A stretch of 8,068 nt of DNA from Pseudonocardiales bacterium. GTDB lineage: Bacteria > Actinomycetota > Actinomycetes > Mycobacteriales > Jatrophihabitantaceae. Positions 1 to 6,420 of the stretch are shown one piece after another. How positions within the stretch are numbered: position 1 is the first letter of the stretch; the number at the start of each line of letters is the position of its first letter. The stretch is from contig JAVEEO010000083.1 in the NCBI GenBank assembly GCA_030840415.1, positions 1 to 8,068 of the forward strand, read 5' to 3'. The position numbers were made by a program, and so were the translations under genes. The notes below the pieces were generated by a model. That model did no database searches. It was not told the origin of the DNA and worked only from the letters and a program-made list of their open reading frames with translations.

Positions 1-1
1 C

Positions 2-3000
2 GGCGCCGTGCTGCCGACCCGCTGGCCCACTGATGTCGATCTGAACGCACCTGCGTCCGGGAAGACCATCGGCACTCCAATCTGGCCGGCAGTGGCGAAT
101 CAGCTACGGCGGCTGGCAAGACGGAACCAGACGACGCCTTACCTCGTCCTGCTGAACGCGTGGATGCTGCTGCTGTCCCTTGCGACCGGGTCTCATGACA
201 TCGTGGTCGGCTGCCCCGTCACCCAGCGCGATCCCGAGGAGCCGCCAAGCCTGGAGTACCGAGCCAACACCGTACCGATCCGTCATTTGTTACCCGACGA
301 GGTTAGCTTCGCCGACAGCCTGTCGGCTCTGACCCACAGCTTCGCCCGGGACCGGGCGCATGGTGCCGTCCCGTTCGGTGCCATCGCCCGGGAGTTGGCT
401 TCGGTAGGTGCCGATGCGGCCGATCTACTCGGCTCCTTGTTCGTCATCGAGGACGAGCTTCCGCACTGGCGCCTGGGTGAGGCGTTCGGGCGGATCGTCG
501 AGATCCACAACGGCTCGGCCAAGTTCCCGCTGACTCTGACGGTCATTGCACAGGGGGCGGGATTGCACGTGCGCCTGGAGTACCGCACCGGTTCCTACAG
601 CGAGGCATCAGCTACAGCGATCCTGACCAACTTCACGCGGTTGCTGGAGATCGTCGCCTCGGAATCCTCGCTCTCAGCAGCCGAGGTGCGCCGCATCCTC
701 GCCGAGTCGGAACCAGCTGATCTCACATCAGCCGACGACGCGCGCACCATCCTGTCGCTTTTCGACAAGCAGGTTGCGACACGGCCAGCCGGAGTAGCGG
801 TCGAGCATGGTCGGCAGACGCTTTCCTACGCCAAGCTGGATGAACGATCCCGTCAGATCGCGGCGAAGCTCCACACGGCTGGCGCCCGACCCGGCGATGT
901 CGTGGCTGTCGCCCTCGAGCGGTCACTCGACTTGTACGCGTCCATTCTGGGAGTGCTGCGAGGTGGATGTGCCTACCTTCCGCTGGATCTGCACTACCCC
1001 GACGCCCGACTGAGCTTCATGCTCGACAACGCCGGCTGTCGTCTGGTACTGGCAGACGCGCAGATCTGCCCGAGCCTGTCCGGCTCGGATGATTGCACCT
1101 GGCTCAGCCCCGACACCGAACCGGGTTACACCGGCAACCAGCGGGTCGCGGTCGAGCCCGGATATGATGCGGACAGGTTCCCCGAGGACGCTGCGCTCAC
1201 CTACCTCATCTACACCTCAGGCTCGACCGGTGAGCCCAAGGGTGTCGAAATGCCGCAAGGACCGTTGCGCCGGATGATCGACTGGCAGCTCAGGCGCTCG
1301 GCAGCGGGTGTCGGCGCCCGCACGCTGCAATTCGCCGCGGTCAGTTTCGATGTCGCATTCCAGGAGCTGTTCTGCACGTGGTGTGCGGGTGGCACTTTGG
1401 TCGTCATCGATGAGGATGTCCGACGCGACATGATGGCCTTGGGGAAATTCCTGGACGACCAGCAGGTCAACCGGCTTTTCCTACCGTTCGTAGGACTGCA
1501 GGCGTTGGCGGACAGTTGTGCTTCGGCCAAGCGCTGGCCGGGTCACCTCAGGGAGGTGATCACAGCGGGCGAGCAACTGGTGGTTACTCCTTCCATCCGC
1601 CGCTTCTTCGTCGAGACCGGGGCCAGCCTGGACAATCAATACGGACCCACCGAGACGCATGTCGTCACCGCGCACAGGTTGCCGGGCTCGCCGAACGACT
1701 GGCCTGACCTACCGGCCATCGGGCACCCACTGCCCCACGTCCAACTCGACCTGCTGGATCAGGACGGTAATCCCGTTCTGCCGGGTGTGGCTGGCGAAAT
1801 CTGTATCAGCGGCCCCGTGCTTGCGCTCGGCTACCGGGGCCGTAGCAACGCCGGCGGGGTTCGCTTCGTGACCGGACCACGCGGACGGCGCTACCGGACC
1901 GGTGACATCGGCCGTCGCTGGCACGCGAACGGCCCGGTCCACTACCTCGGGCGCGAGGACGGACAGGTCAAGATCCGCGGCTATCGCGTCGAACTGGGCG
2001 AGATCGAAGCCGCGATGCTCAGGCAGCCCGACGTGTCCCAGGCCGTCGTCGTGTCGAGCGGTGATCGGCACGGCGTTCATCGTCTCGTCGGGTTCGTGAC
2101 AACGTCAGGCTCCTTGATCGATGGTGCGGAGATCCGGACTCGGCTTCGCCGCCTGTTGCCGGATCACATGGTGCCCAGTGTGGTGCTGTGCGTCGAGGCC
2201 ATTCCCACCACGCCGAGCGGCAAGGTCGATCGTGCTGCGTTGACCGCGGCCGCCGCAGCCCACCGGGACGCCGCATCCCCCAAGCCATCCGTAAGATCAC
2301 AGGATTCGCTTGAACTGCACATCAGTACAGCCTTCAACGACGTCCTGGGCCTGGCCGCCGAGCCTGGACAGAGCTTCTTCGATGCTGGTGGCGATTCGTT
2401 CTCGGCCCTCAGGCTCATCAGTCACATCGAGAAGACAGCCGGCGTCCGGCTTCCCCTGGCGGAATTGGTGACCTATCCGACCGTCACCGAACTGGCCCGG
2501 CAACTTCGGGTCACTGGCGCTCATCTCAGCACGCTTCCGCTGGTTCAACTGCGCGCCGGCTGCTCCGAGAGACAAATGTTTCTGTTCCATCCACTGCCGG
2601 GGACGGTCATCCGCTACCTGCCGCTGACTCGACAGCTCTGTGCCGGTGGGCAGATCTGGGGACTGCAGAGTCCCGGCATCGAAGCGGATGAACGCCCGTG
2701 TCGAAGCATCGATGAGATGACTGGGCGGTATGTCGAGGCGATTCGCGGTGTCCAGCCGGAGGGCCCGTGGGTATTGATGGGGTACTCGATGGGTGGCGTC
2801 CTGGCGCTGGAAGCGGCTCGCCGACTGGATGCCGTGCCGGGTCAGTCCTTCGTCGGGCTGCTCGATTCCTCACCGCCCGGATGCGAGGACGAATCGTTGT
2901 GTTTCGCCCTGACCACGCTCCTCACGGTCGCCTTCGGCATCGCGAATCCCGATGTCGCCGCCTTGCTCGAGATGTCACGGGACCAGCGATCCGCTGAGGT

Positions 3001-3328
3001 GACCCGGCTCGGCCTGGCCAGCGGCGCGCTGGCCGAGCACGACGATCCGCAGCGGGCCGAGCGGCTGTTGGCGATGTACCAACTCAACGCCCGGGCGTTG
3101 TCACGCTTCGTCGTGACAACGTATGCCGGACCGGTGCACCTGTTCCGGGCCGTCGGATCGGCCGGGTCGGCCACCGACCGGGAATGGATCGATGTGATCC
3201 CCGAGCTGAGTGTGCACGACGTGCCGGGCGACCACGTATCGATGATGGAGCCGGGCAACGTGGAGACTATGGCGATGGCGATCGATGACTGCCTCGAGAG
3301 GTGGGCCGTCCGCCGTGCCGGTCGATAA
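2..3328 (+). CDS. NRPS termination module (partial C - A - PCP - TE), 5' end outside window
   Basis: This is the C-terminal part of a nonribosomal peptide synthetase. The frame is open to the left edge and the protein begins in mid condensation domain (HHxxxDG is missing), so the GTG at 8 is not a credible start. Residues counted from that GTG: C-domain late motifs at 64-79 (VVGCPVTQRDPEE), 84-92 and 118-127 (HGAVPFGAI); adenylation domain about 251-745 with A3 YTSGSTGEPKG (402-412), A4 FDVAFQE, A5 NQYGPTE (543-549), A7 YRTGD, A8 near 652 and the A10 lysine K739; carrier domain GGDSF with phosphopantetheine Ser797; type I thioesterase with GYSMGG Ser927, Asp953 and His1076 as probable triad. 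The pocket (D448 V449 Q452 F491 I518 A520 Q544 V552 V553 K739) resembles proline codes. There is no epimerization or methylation domain. As the terminal module it would add the last residue and release the peptide by hydrolysis or cyclization. Function class is certain; the substrate is inferred. Confidence 0.96.
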   Translation, partial: GAVLPTRWPTDVDLNAPASGKTIGTPIWPAVANQLRRLARRNQTTPYLVLLNAWMLLLSLATGSHDIVVGCPVTQRDPEEPPSLEYRANTVPIRHLLPDEVSFADSLSALTHSFARDRAHGAVPFGAIARELASVGADAADLLGSLFVIEDELPHWRLGEAFGRIVEIHNGSAKFPLTLTVIAQGAGLHVRLEYRTGSYSEASATAILTNFTRLLEIVASESSLSAAEVRRILAESEPADLTSADDARTILSLFDKQVATRPAGVAVEHGRQTLSYAKLDERSRQIAAKLHTAGARPGDVVAVALERSLDLYASILGVLRGGCAYLPLDLHYPDARLSFMLDNAGCRLVLADAQICPSLSGSDDCTWLSPDTEPGYTGNQRVAVEPGYDADRFPEDAALTYLIYTSGSTGEPKGVEMPQGPLRRMIDWQLRRSAAGVGARTLQFAAVSFDVAFQELFCTWCAGGTLVVIDEDVRRDMMALGKFLDDQQVNRLFLPFVGLQALADSCASAKRWPGHLREVITAGEQLVVTPSIRRFFVETGASLDNQYGPTETHVVTAHRLPGSPNDWPDLPAIGHPLPHVQLDLLDQDGNPVLPGVAGEICISGPVLALGYRGRSNAGGVRFVTGPRGRRYRTGDIGRRWHANGPVHYLGREDGQVKIRGYRVELGEIEAAMLRQPDVSQAVVVSSGDRHGVHRLVGFVTTSGSLIDGAEIRTRLRRLLPDHMVPSVVLCVEAIPTTPSGKVDRAALTAAAAAHRDAASPKPSVRSQDSLELHISTAFNDVLGLAAEPGQSFFDAGGDSFSALRLISHIEKTAGVRLPLAELVTYPTVTELARQLRVTGAHLSTLPLVQLRAGCSERQMFLFHPLPGTVIRYLPLTRQLCAGGQIWGLQSPGIEADERPCRSIDEMTGRYVEAIRGVQPEGPWVLMGYSMGGVLALEAARRLDAVPGQSFVGLLDSSPPGCEDESLCFALTTLLTVAFGIANPDVAALLEMSRDQRSAEVTRLGLASGALAEHDDPQRAERLLAMYQLNARALSRFVVTTYAGPVHLFRAVGSAGSATDREWIDVIPELSVHDVPGDHVSMMEPGNVETMAMAIDDCLERWAVRRAGR

Positions 3329-4571
3329 CGCGACCGAGACGTCCGGCCTGCTCGGCCCACTGCGCCGGTATCGAAGCGCCCGATTGCTGTTGGGCCAGCT
3401 GATCAGTCGGTTCGGCGACGCGATCTATCTGGTTGGTGTGGCGGCGTACGCCGTGCAACGCCATGACGGCGGCCTGCTGGCAGGGGCACTGCTGGGCCAG
3501 TCGGTTGGCGCGGTGGCGACCCTGACCATTTCCGGAGCGATCACCGACCGGGTGGGGGCGCGGCGAATGCTGATCCTCGCCGATCTGCTTCGGCTGGCCG
3601 GCCTTATCGGGACGGTGCTGTTCTGTCAACAAGGCATGGCCGGATACGCGCTGTTCCTCGGGCTCGGGTTGCTGCTCGGTATCGGAGACGGGATGTTCGA
3701 ACCCGCACTCACCGTTGCGCTCACCGAAGTGCTGCCTGCGCCGATGCTGCTGTCCGCCAACACCCTCCACTCGATCTTCCTGCGAGGCGGGACGATGGTC
3801 GGCGCTGCCTTCGCAGGCGTTTTGTTGATCTTCACCAATCCACTGGTGACACTGATCGTGGACGCGACGACCTTCGGTATCTCACTGCTCCTGATGGTGT
3901 GCACCCAATGGTTAGCACGGCCCAGTGCCGACCAGGAGGAACCGCTGTTCCGATCTGCGCTGCATGGTCTGAGGTACGTGCTCGCCCGGGCTTGGCTCAC
4001 CGTGTCCATCGCAACGTTCGCGCTCTTCGTCGCGCTCGCTGTGTCCGCGCCCCGAGTGCTGCTGCCGCTGTCGCTGAGCGAAGGCGGTGGCAATACCGCA
4101 AGCTACGGATGGGTGCTCGCCGCACAGGGCTTCGGTGCCATGGCGACGGGCCTGGCCGCCGCCTGGCTGCCCTCGTCCGCGCGGCCCGCGGCGACCATTT
4201 TTCGGTGCCTGGTACTGGTGTCCGTCTGCTGCGGCCTGCTGGGGCTGGCCCACCAAGTGACCGTCGCGGCCGTCGTCGCGGCAATCGGCGGTGGCGCGCT
4301 CAGCCTCGGCACCATCTATTGGGCGACCCTCGTCCAACGCAACGTCGCGCCTGCATTCCTGGCTCGGGTATCGAGCTCGGACTGGCTCGTATCCTCCGGC
4401 CTGGCACCGGTGAGCCTGGCCGTCATGCCGTGGCTGTTGTCGTTGTCGTCCGCCTCGCATCTCCTGATCCTCTTCGGTCTGATCAGCGGACTCGTCAGTG
4501 TGGGCGGCCTCTGTCTGCCCTCCATCAGGCACCTGCGGTACGCCGATCAGGGAGGATCGGATGGAATCTAG
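3315..4571 (+). CDS. MFS transporter, probable exporter of the NRPS product
   Basis: This is a membrane transporter of the major facilitator superfamily, about 418 residues and rich in hydrophobic helices (roughly 11-12 by eye). The family signature GAITDRVGARR lies after the second helix (residues about 74-84), and the overall pattern resembles the EntS-like/MFS_3 group of drug and siderophore exporters. An ATG at 3285 would add ten residues but has no ribosome binding site. The GTG at 3315 is preceded by GAGAGGTGGG (3296-3305) at suitable spacing, so I prefer it. It overlaps the NRPS stop by 14 nt and its own end overlaps the next gene by 11 nt, which indicates translational coupling. The usual role of such a gene in an NRPS operon is secretion of the product, giving self-protection. 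The transported substrate is inferred from context only. Confidence 0.9.
   Translation: MPVDNATETSGLLGPLRRYRSARLLLGQLISRFGDAIYLVGVAAYAVQRHDGGLLAGALLGQSVGAVATLTISGAITDRVGARRMLILADLLRLAGLIGTVLFCQQGMAGYALFLGLGLLLGIGDGMFEPALTVALTEVLPAPMLLSANTLHSIFLRGGTMVGAAFAGVLLIFTNPLVTLIVDATTFGISLLLMVCTQWLARPSADQEEPLFRSALHGLRYVLARAWLTVSIATFALFVALAVSAPRVLLPLSLSEGGGNTASYGWVLAAQGFGAMATGLAAAWLPSSARPAATIFRCLVLVSVCCGLLGLAHQVTVAAVVAAIGGGALSLGTIYWATLVQRNVAPAFLARVSSSDWLVSSGLAPVSLAVMPWLLSLSSASHLLILFGLISGLVSVGGLCLPSIRHLRYADQGGSDGI
4551..4555 (+). promoter_or_regulatory. Ribosome binding site of the free-standing carrier protein
   Basis: GGAGG lies five bases before the ATG at 4561 and inside the 3' end of the transporter gene. 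It decides the start: an upstream in-frame GTG at 4498 would add 21 residues encoded entirely within the transporter gene and outside the carrier fold. Confidence 0.75.
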
Positions 4572-4824
4572 GCACGCCTACACCGACGAGCCCTTCGAGC
4601 CGCCGCACGGGACAGTGGAGACCGGAATCGCCAGGATCTGGCAGAGCACCCTCAATGTCGGCCCGGTCGGGCGCTCGGACAACTTCATCGAGCTGGGCGG
4701 ATCCTCGATACGTGCGGCACAGTGCTGTCAGCGCCTGATGGCCGAACTCGGCGCCTCGGCAACCGTGGAGAAACTGATGCGATCCGACGATCTGGCGGCG
4801 TTCGCCCGGGCACTATACGAATGA
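4561..4824 (+). CDS. Free-standing peptidyl carrier protein (PCP/ACP-like)
   Basis: This is an 87-residue single-domain carrier protein. It has the NRPS-type core DNFIELGGSSIRA (residues 40-52); Ser49 is the expected 4'-phosphopantetheine attachment site, in the LGGxSxxA pattern rather than the DSL pattern of fatty-acid ACPs. Helix 1 (about 19-32, ETGIARIWQSTL) and a last helix ending in LAAFARALYE complete the fold. The residue before the active Ser is Ser instead of the usual Asp or His. It starts 11 nt before the transporter stop and its TGA overlaps the next gene's ATG (ATGA), so it is made together with both. It would tether an amino or acyl group as a thioester for action in trans, for example for tailoring or for loading by another adenylation domain. 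No dedicated partner is visible in the window. The family is clear; the cargo is unknown. Confidence 0.92.
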   Translation: MESRHAYTDEPFEPPHGTVETGIARIWQSTLNVGPVGRSDNFIELGGSSIRAAQCCQRLMAELGASATVEKLMRSDDLAAFARALYE

Positions 4825-5702
4825 CTGACGCGCAGAACCCTCCATGGGCCGTGCAACTGCGGTCGGCTGCCTCGCTGCCAGTCATCATTCCCGCCGCCGG
4901 GCGGGGCACCAGACTCGGTCCGATCGGCCTGGCCACGCCGAAGGAGCTGTTGCCGGTGGTCGACAGGCCGGCAATCTTTCACGTCCTGGCCGAGGCCGCC
5001 GCGGTATCCCGCCGGGCTCGGATCGTGACACGACCCCTGACCGCGCCCGTGTTGGCCGAACTGACAGCAGCCTTCCGCGCGTCCGGACCACCCGCCGACG
5101 AGTTCGAGATCGATTGGGTGATCCAAGAGCAACCGGCGGGACTTGGCCACGCGGTGAGCACCGGCTGGATCGGCGACGGGCCGCAGCTCGTGCTGGTCCC
5201 GGACGAGATCCTCGGCGACGAAGGCAGACTGTGCCGGCAGATGGTCGAGGTGCACCGCCGAACTGGTGGCTCGGTGCTGGCCCTGCGCCGAGTGCCAACT
5301 GCGGAACTACAGTCCAAGGGATGCGCCACCGTGCTTGCGGCGCCCGACCTGGGAGCCGGCGTGGTTCGGATCGAAGCGTTGGTGGAGAAGCCTGTCCATC
5401 CGCCCGAAGGCGCACTTGCCATCATCGGCCGTTATGTACTTGCCTCGGACGTTCAGGCAAGCCTGCGAGACCTGAAACCGGGTCGGCTCGGCGAATTCCA
5501 GCTGAGCGAGGCTCTGAATGCCCGTGAGGCTGATCCGGACGGAGTCATGTACGGGGTGATCTACAGCGGTCCGTGGCATGACCTGGGCACGGTGGAGGGT
5601 TATCTGAGCACGGTGCTGAACCTGGCTTCCGACCGGCTATATGCACGGCTTCCGTCGGCCGGGGTCTCGGTGACATATCGACGGCCACGACGCGGCCGGT
5701 AA
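4821..5702 (+). CDS. GalU-like sugar-1-phosphate nucleotidyltransferase
   Basis: This 293-residue protein resembles UTP-glucose-1-phosphate uridylyltransferases, which make UDP-glucose plus pyrophosphate. Visible landmarks: nucleotide-binding segment IPAAGRGTRL and ATPKELLPVVDRPAI (about 23-52), GLGHAV (107-112), LVPDEIL with probable metal-binding Asp128, LVEKP (187-191), GRYVL (203-207) and GEFQLSEA (224-231). It departs from housekeeping GalU: the stretch between PAI and GLGHAV is shorter, SKGCATV replaces the usual YGVV, and PWHDLGTVEGYL stands where E. coli GalU has SHDCGNKLGYM. The sugar or nucleotide may therefore differ. The ATG at 4821 overlaps the carrier protein stop by 4 nt; an open frame back to 4722 lies within that gene and is not used. 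It is the last gene of the operon, probably supplying an activated sugar, though no plus-strand glycosyltransferase is in view. galU itself is not assigned because of this divergence. Confidence 0.88.
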   Translation: MTDAQNPPWAVQLRSAASLPVIIPAAGRGTRLGPIGLATPKELLPVVDRPAIFHVLAEAAAVSRRARIVTRPLTAPVLAELTAAFRASGPPADEFEIDWVIQEQPAGLGHAVSTGWIGDGPQLVLVPDEILGDEGRLCRQMVEVHRRTGGSVLALRRVPTAELQSKGCATVLAAPDLGAGVVRIEALVEKPVHPPEGALAIIGRYVLASDVQASLRDLKPGRLGEFQLSEALNAREADPDGVMYGVIYSGPWHDLGTVEGYLSTVLNLASDRLYARLPSAGVSVTYRRPRRGR

Positions 5703-5713
5703 CCGGCTTACCG
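5697..5713 (+). other. Small hairpin spanning the stop codon of the nucleotidyltransferase
   Basis: CGGTAA (5697-5702) and TTACCG (5708-5713) form a perfect 6-bp stem with a 5-nt CCGGC loop, and the TAA stop lies in the left arm. An alternative outer pairing, CGCGG (5691-5695) with CCGCG (5711-5715), is also possible. It may help 3'-end formation or transcript stability. There is no U-tract, so the role is uncertain. Confidence 0.35.
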
Positions 5714-5783
5714 CGACGGTCCGCGTGATCGGCCCGTCCGAGTGGATCCTGAGGTCCCACAGCGGCAACGTTGTAGCGAGGAC

Positions 5784-5817
5784 GGCGGCCGACCGCACGG
5801 GGGAGCGGCCGGCCGCC
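5784..5817. terminator. Strong hairpin between convergent genes, candidate bidirectional terminator
   Basis: GGCGGCCG (5784-5791) pairs with CGGCCGCC (5810-5817). After one A/C mismatch an inner CCGC/GCGG stem (5793-5796 with 5805-5808) closes an 8-nt loop, ACGGGGGA. It lies in the 125-bp gap between the plus-strand operon end (5702) and the minus-strand gene end (5828). Its position and near-symmetry fit termination from both sides. No U-tract follows on either strand, which is common for actinobacterial terminators, so the function is inferred. The rest of the gap (5703-5783) shows no gene. Confidence 0.55.
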
Positions 5818-5827
5818 AGTGGCCATA

Positions 5828-6319
5828 TTAGACCTGCGCTGGCCGGCCCCTCGGGCATTCCGCAGCCAGGGATACCCCGCCTGCCTGGTGCTCGGCGGCC
5901 AGCGGCTCACCCTCGTACTCGTACGCGATCCAGGCCCGGCCGTCGAGCAGGTCCGTCAGCGGCAGGTTGGTGGTGTAGCCGCCGTAGGACTGCACGAGGA
6001 CGAAATCTGCCGCGGTATCGACATCAGTAAGCAGCGTGTCGAGCGAGACGCCGCGCCACGTCGTGCCGAGCTTGGACCACCGCGTGACGCAGTGCAGGTC
6101 GACGGTTTGCTCCTCGCTGGGTAGGCTGCTGAAGTCCAGCCACGACCATCCGCGACTGTTGCCGGTCTCGGTGCTGATCGTGAATTGCCAGCGATCGAGG
6201 TCAATGTGTGGCGTTGGGCCGGCGGAGAGCACCGGGAAGTCACGGGTGAGGTACTGGCCAGGCGGCAGTTCGACGCTGCTCTCTCCTCGGCCATGGAATC
6301 CGCGAGTGACGAGTGCCAT
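5828..6319 (-). pseudogene. Truncated molybdopterin-dependent oxidoreductase (sulfite-oxidase fold)
   Basis: The first 144 residues match the compact bacterial sulfite-oxidase-like molybdenum-cofactor proteins: VTRGFHGRG, LPPGQYLTRDFPVLSAGPTP, DLHCVTRWSKLGTTWRGVSLDTLL, SYGGYTTNLPL and AWIAYEYEGEPLAAEH. The Cys of DLHCVTRWS is the expected molybdenum ligand. The family normally continues with a GGPARLLVPHLYFWKSAKW-like segment and ends near 200 residues. Here a 19-residue unrelated tail (QAGGVSLAAECPRGRPAQV) leads to TAA at 5830-5828, giving 163 residues. I could not find the missing part in the other minus-strand frames downstream, so this looks like a deletion or rearrangement rather than a simple frameshift. 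The start is the ATG at 6319 with GGAGGTG (6330-6324) ahead of it; a TTG at 6418 would add 33 non-family residues. The protein probably does not fold normally. A short functional variant cannot be excluded. Confidence 0.72.
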
Positions 6320-6323
6320 CGGA

Positions 6324-6330
6324 CACCTCC
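6324..6330 (-). promoter_or_regulatory. Ribosome binding site of the molybdoenzyme gene
   Basis: On the minus strand GGAGGTG is followed by TCCG and then the ATG at 6319. This near-ideal site fixes the start at the family's conserved N-terminus (MALVTRGF). Confidence 0.7.
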
Positions 6331-6338
6331 GACGCACA

Positions 6339-6371
6339 TCATGGCGCAATCCGGCCCAGGCGGATAGCCAT
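6339..6371 (-). other. Possible 10-codon leader ORF upstream of the molybdoenzyme gene
   Basis: GGAGGGTGG (6380-6372) directly precedes an ATG at 6371. The frame reads MAIRLGRIAP and stops at TGA 6341-6339, 19 nt before the downstream start. The Shine-Dalgarno spacing is short (about 4 nt). This could be an upstream leader peptide or chance; the peptide resembles nothing I know. Confidence 0.2.
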
Positions 6372-6420
6372 CCACCCTCCGCGTCCTTGGTTTGAGCGGT
6401 TGTGAGGTGAAGACTCAACC

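Noticed and set aside
8..10. GTG as a true start for the NRPS gene
   Set aside because: The frame is open to the window edge and the condensation domain lacks its N-terminal half, so the gene clearly begins upstream.
3912..4532. 206-codon minus-strand frame opposite the transporter
   Set aside because: Low-complexity Arg/Gln/Gly composition with no family motif; antisense shadow of the MFS gene.
3899..4738. Long plus-strand frame of 279 codons inside the transporter
   Set aside because: Arg/Gly/Pro-rich composition typical of an out-of-frame shadow in GC-rich DNA; it overlaps the MFS gene and the carrier protein, both of which have clear family motifs.
5840..5910. A +1 frame past the molybdoenzyme break reads AGYPWL, resembling the GYPGW segment of other sulfite oxidases
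   Set aside because: The match is six residues only and the following residues (RNARGAGQRRS) do not continue the family, so it is not good evidence of a simple frameshift.
5725..6395. Plus-strand frames across the gap and opposite the molybdoenzyme gene
   Set aside because: They lie mostly antisense to a recognizable protein, lack ribosome sites and show no known motif.
6389..6420. TTGAG/CTCAA inverted repeat just after the glycosyltransferase stop as a terminator
   Set aside because: Only 5 bp with a 17-nt loop and no U-tract; too weak to call.
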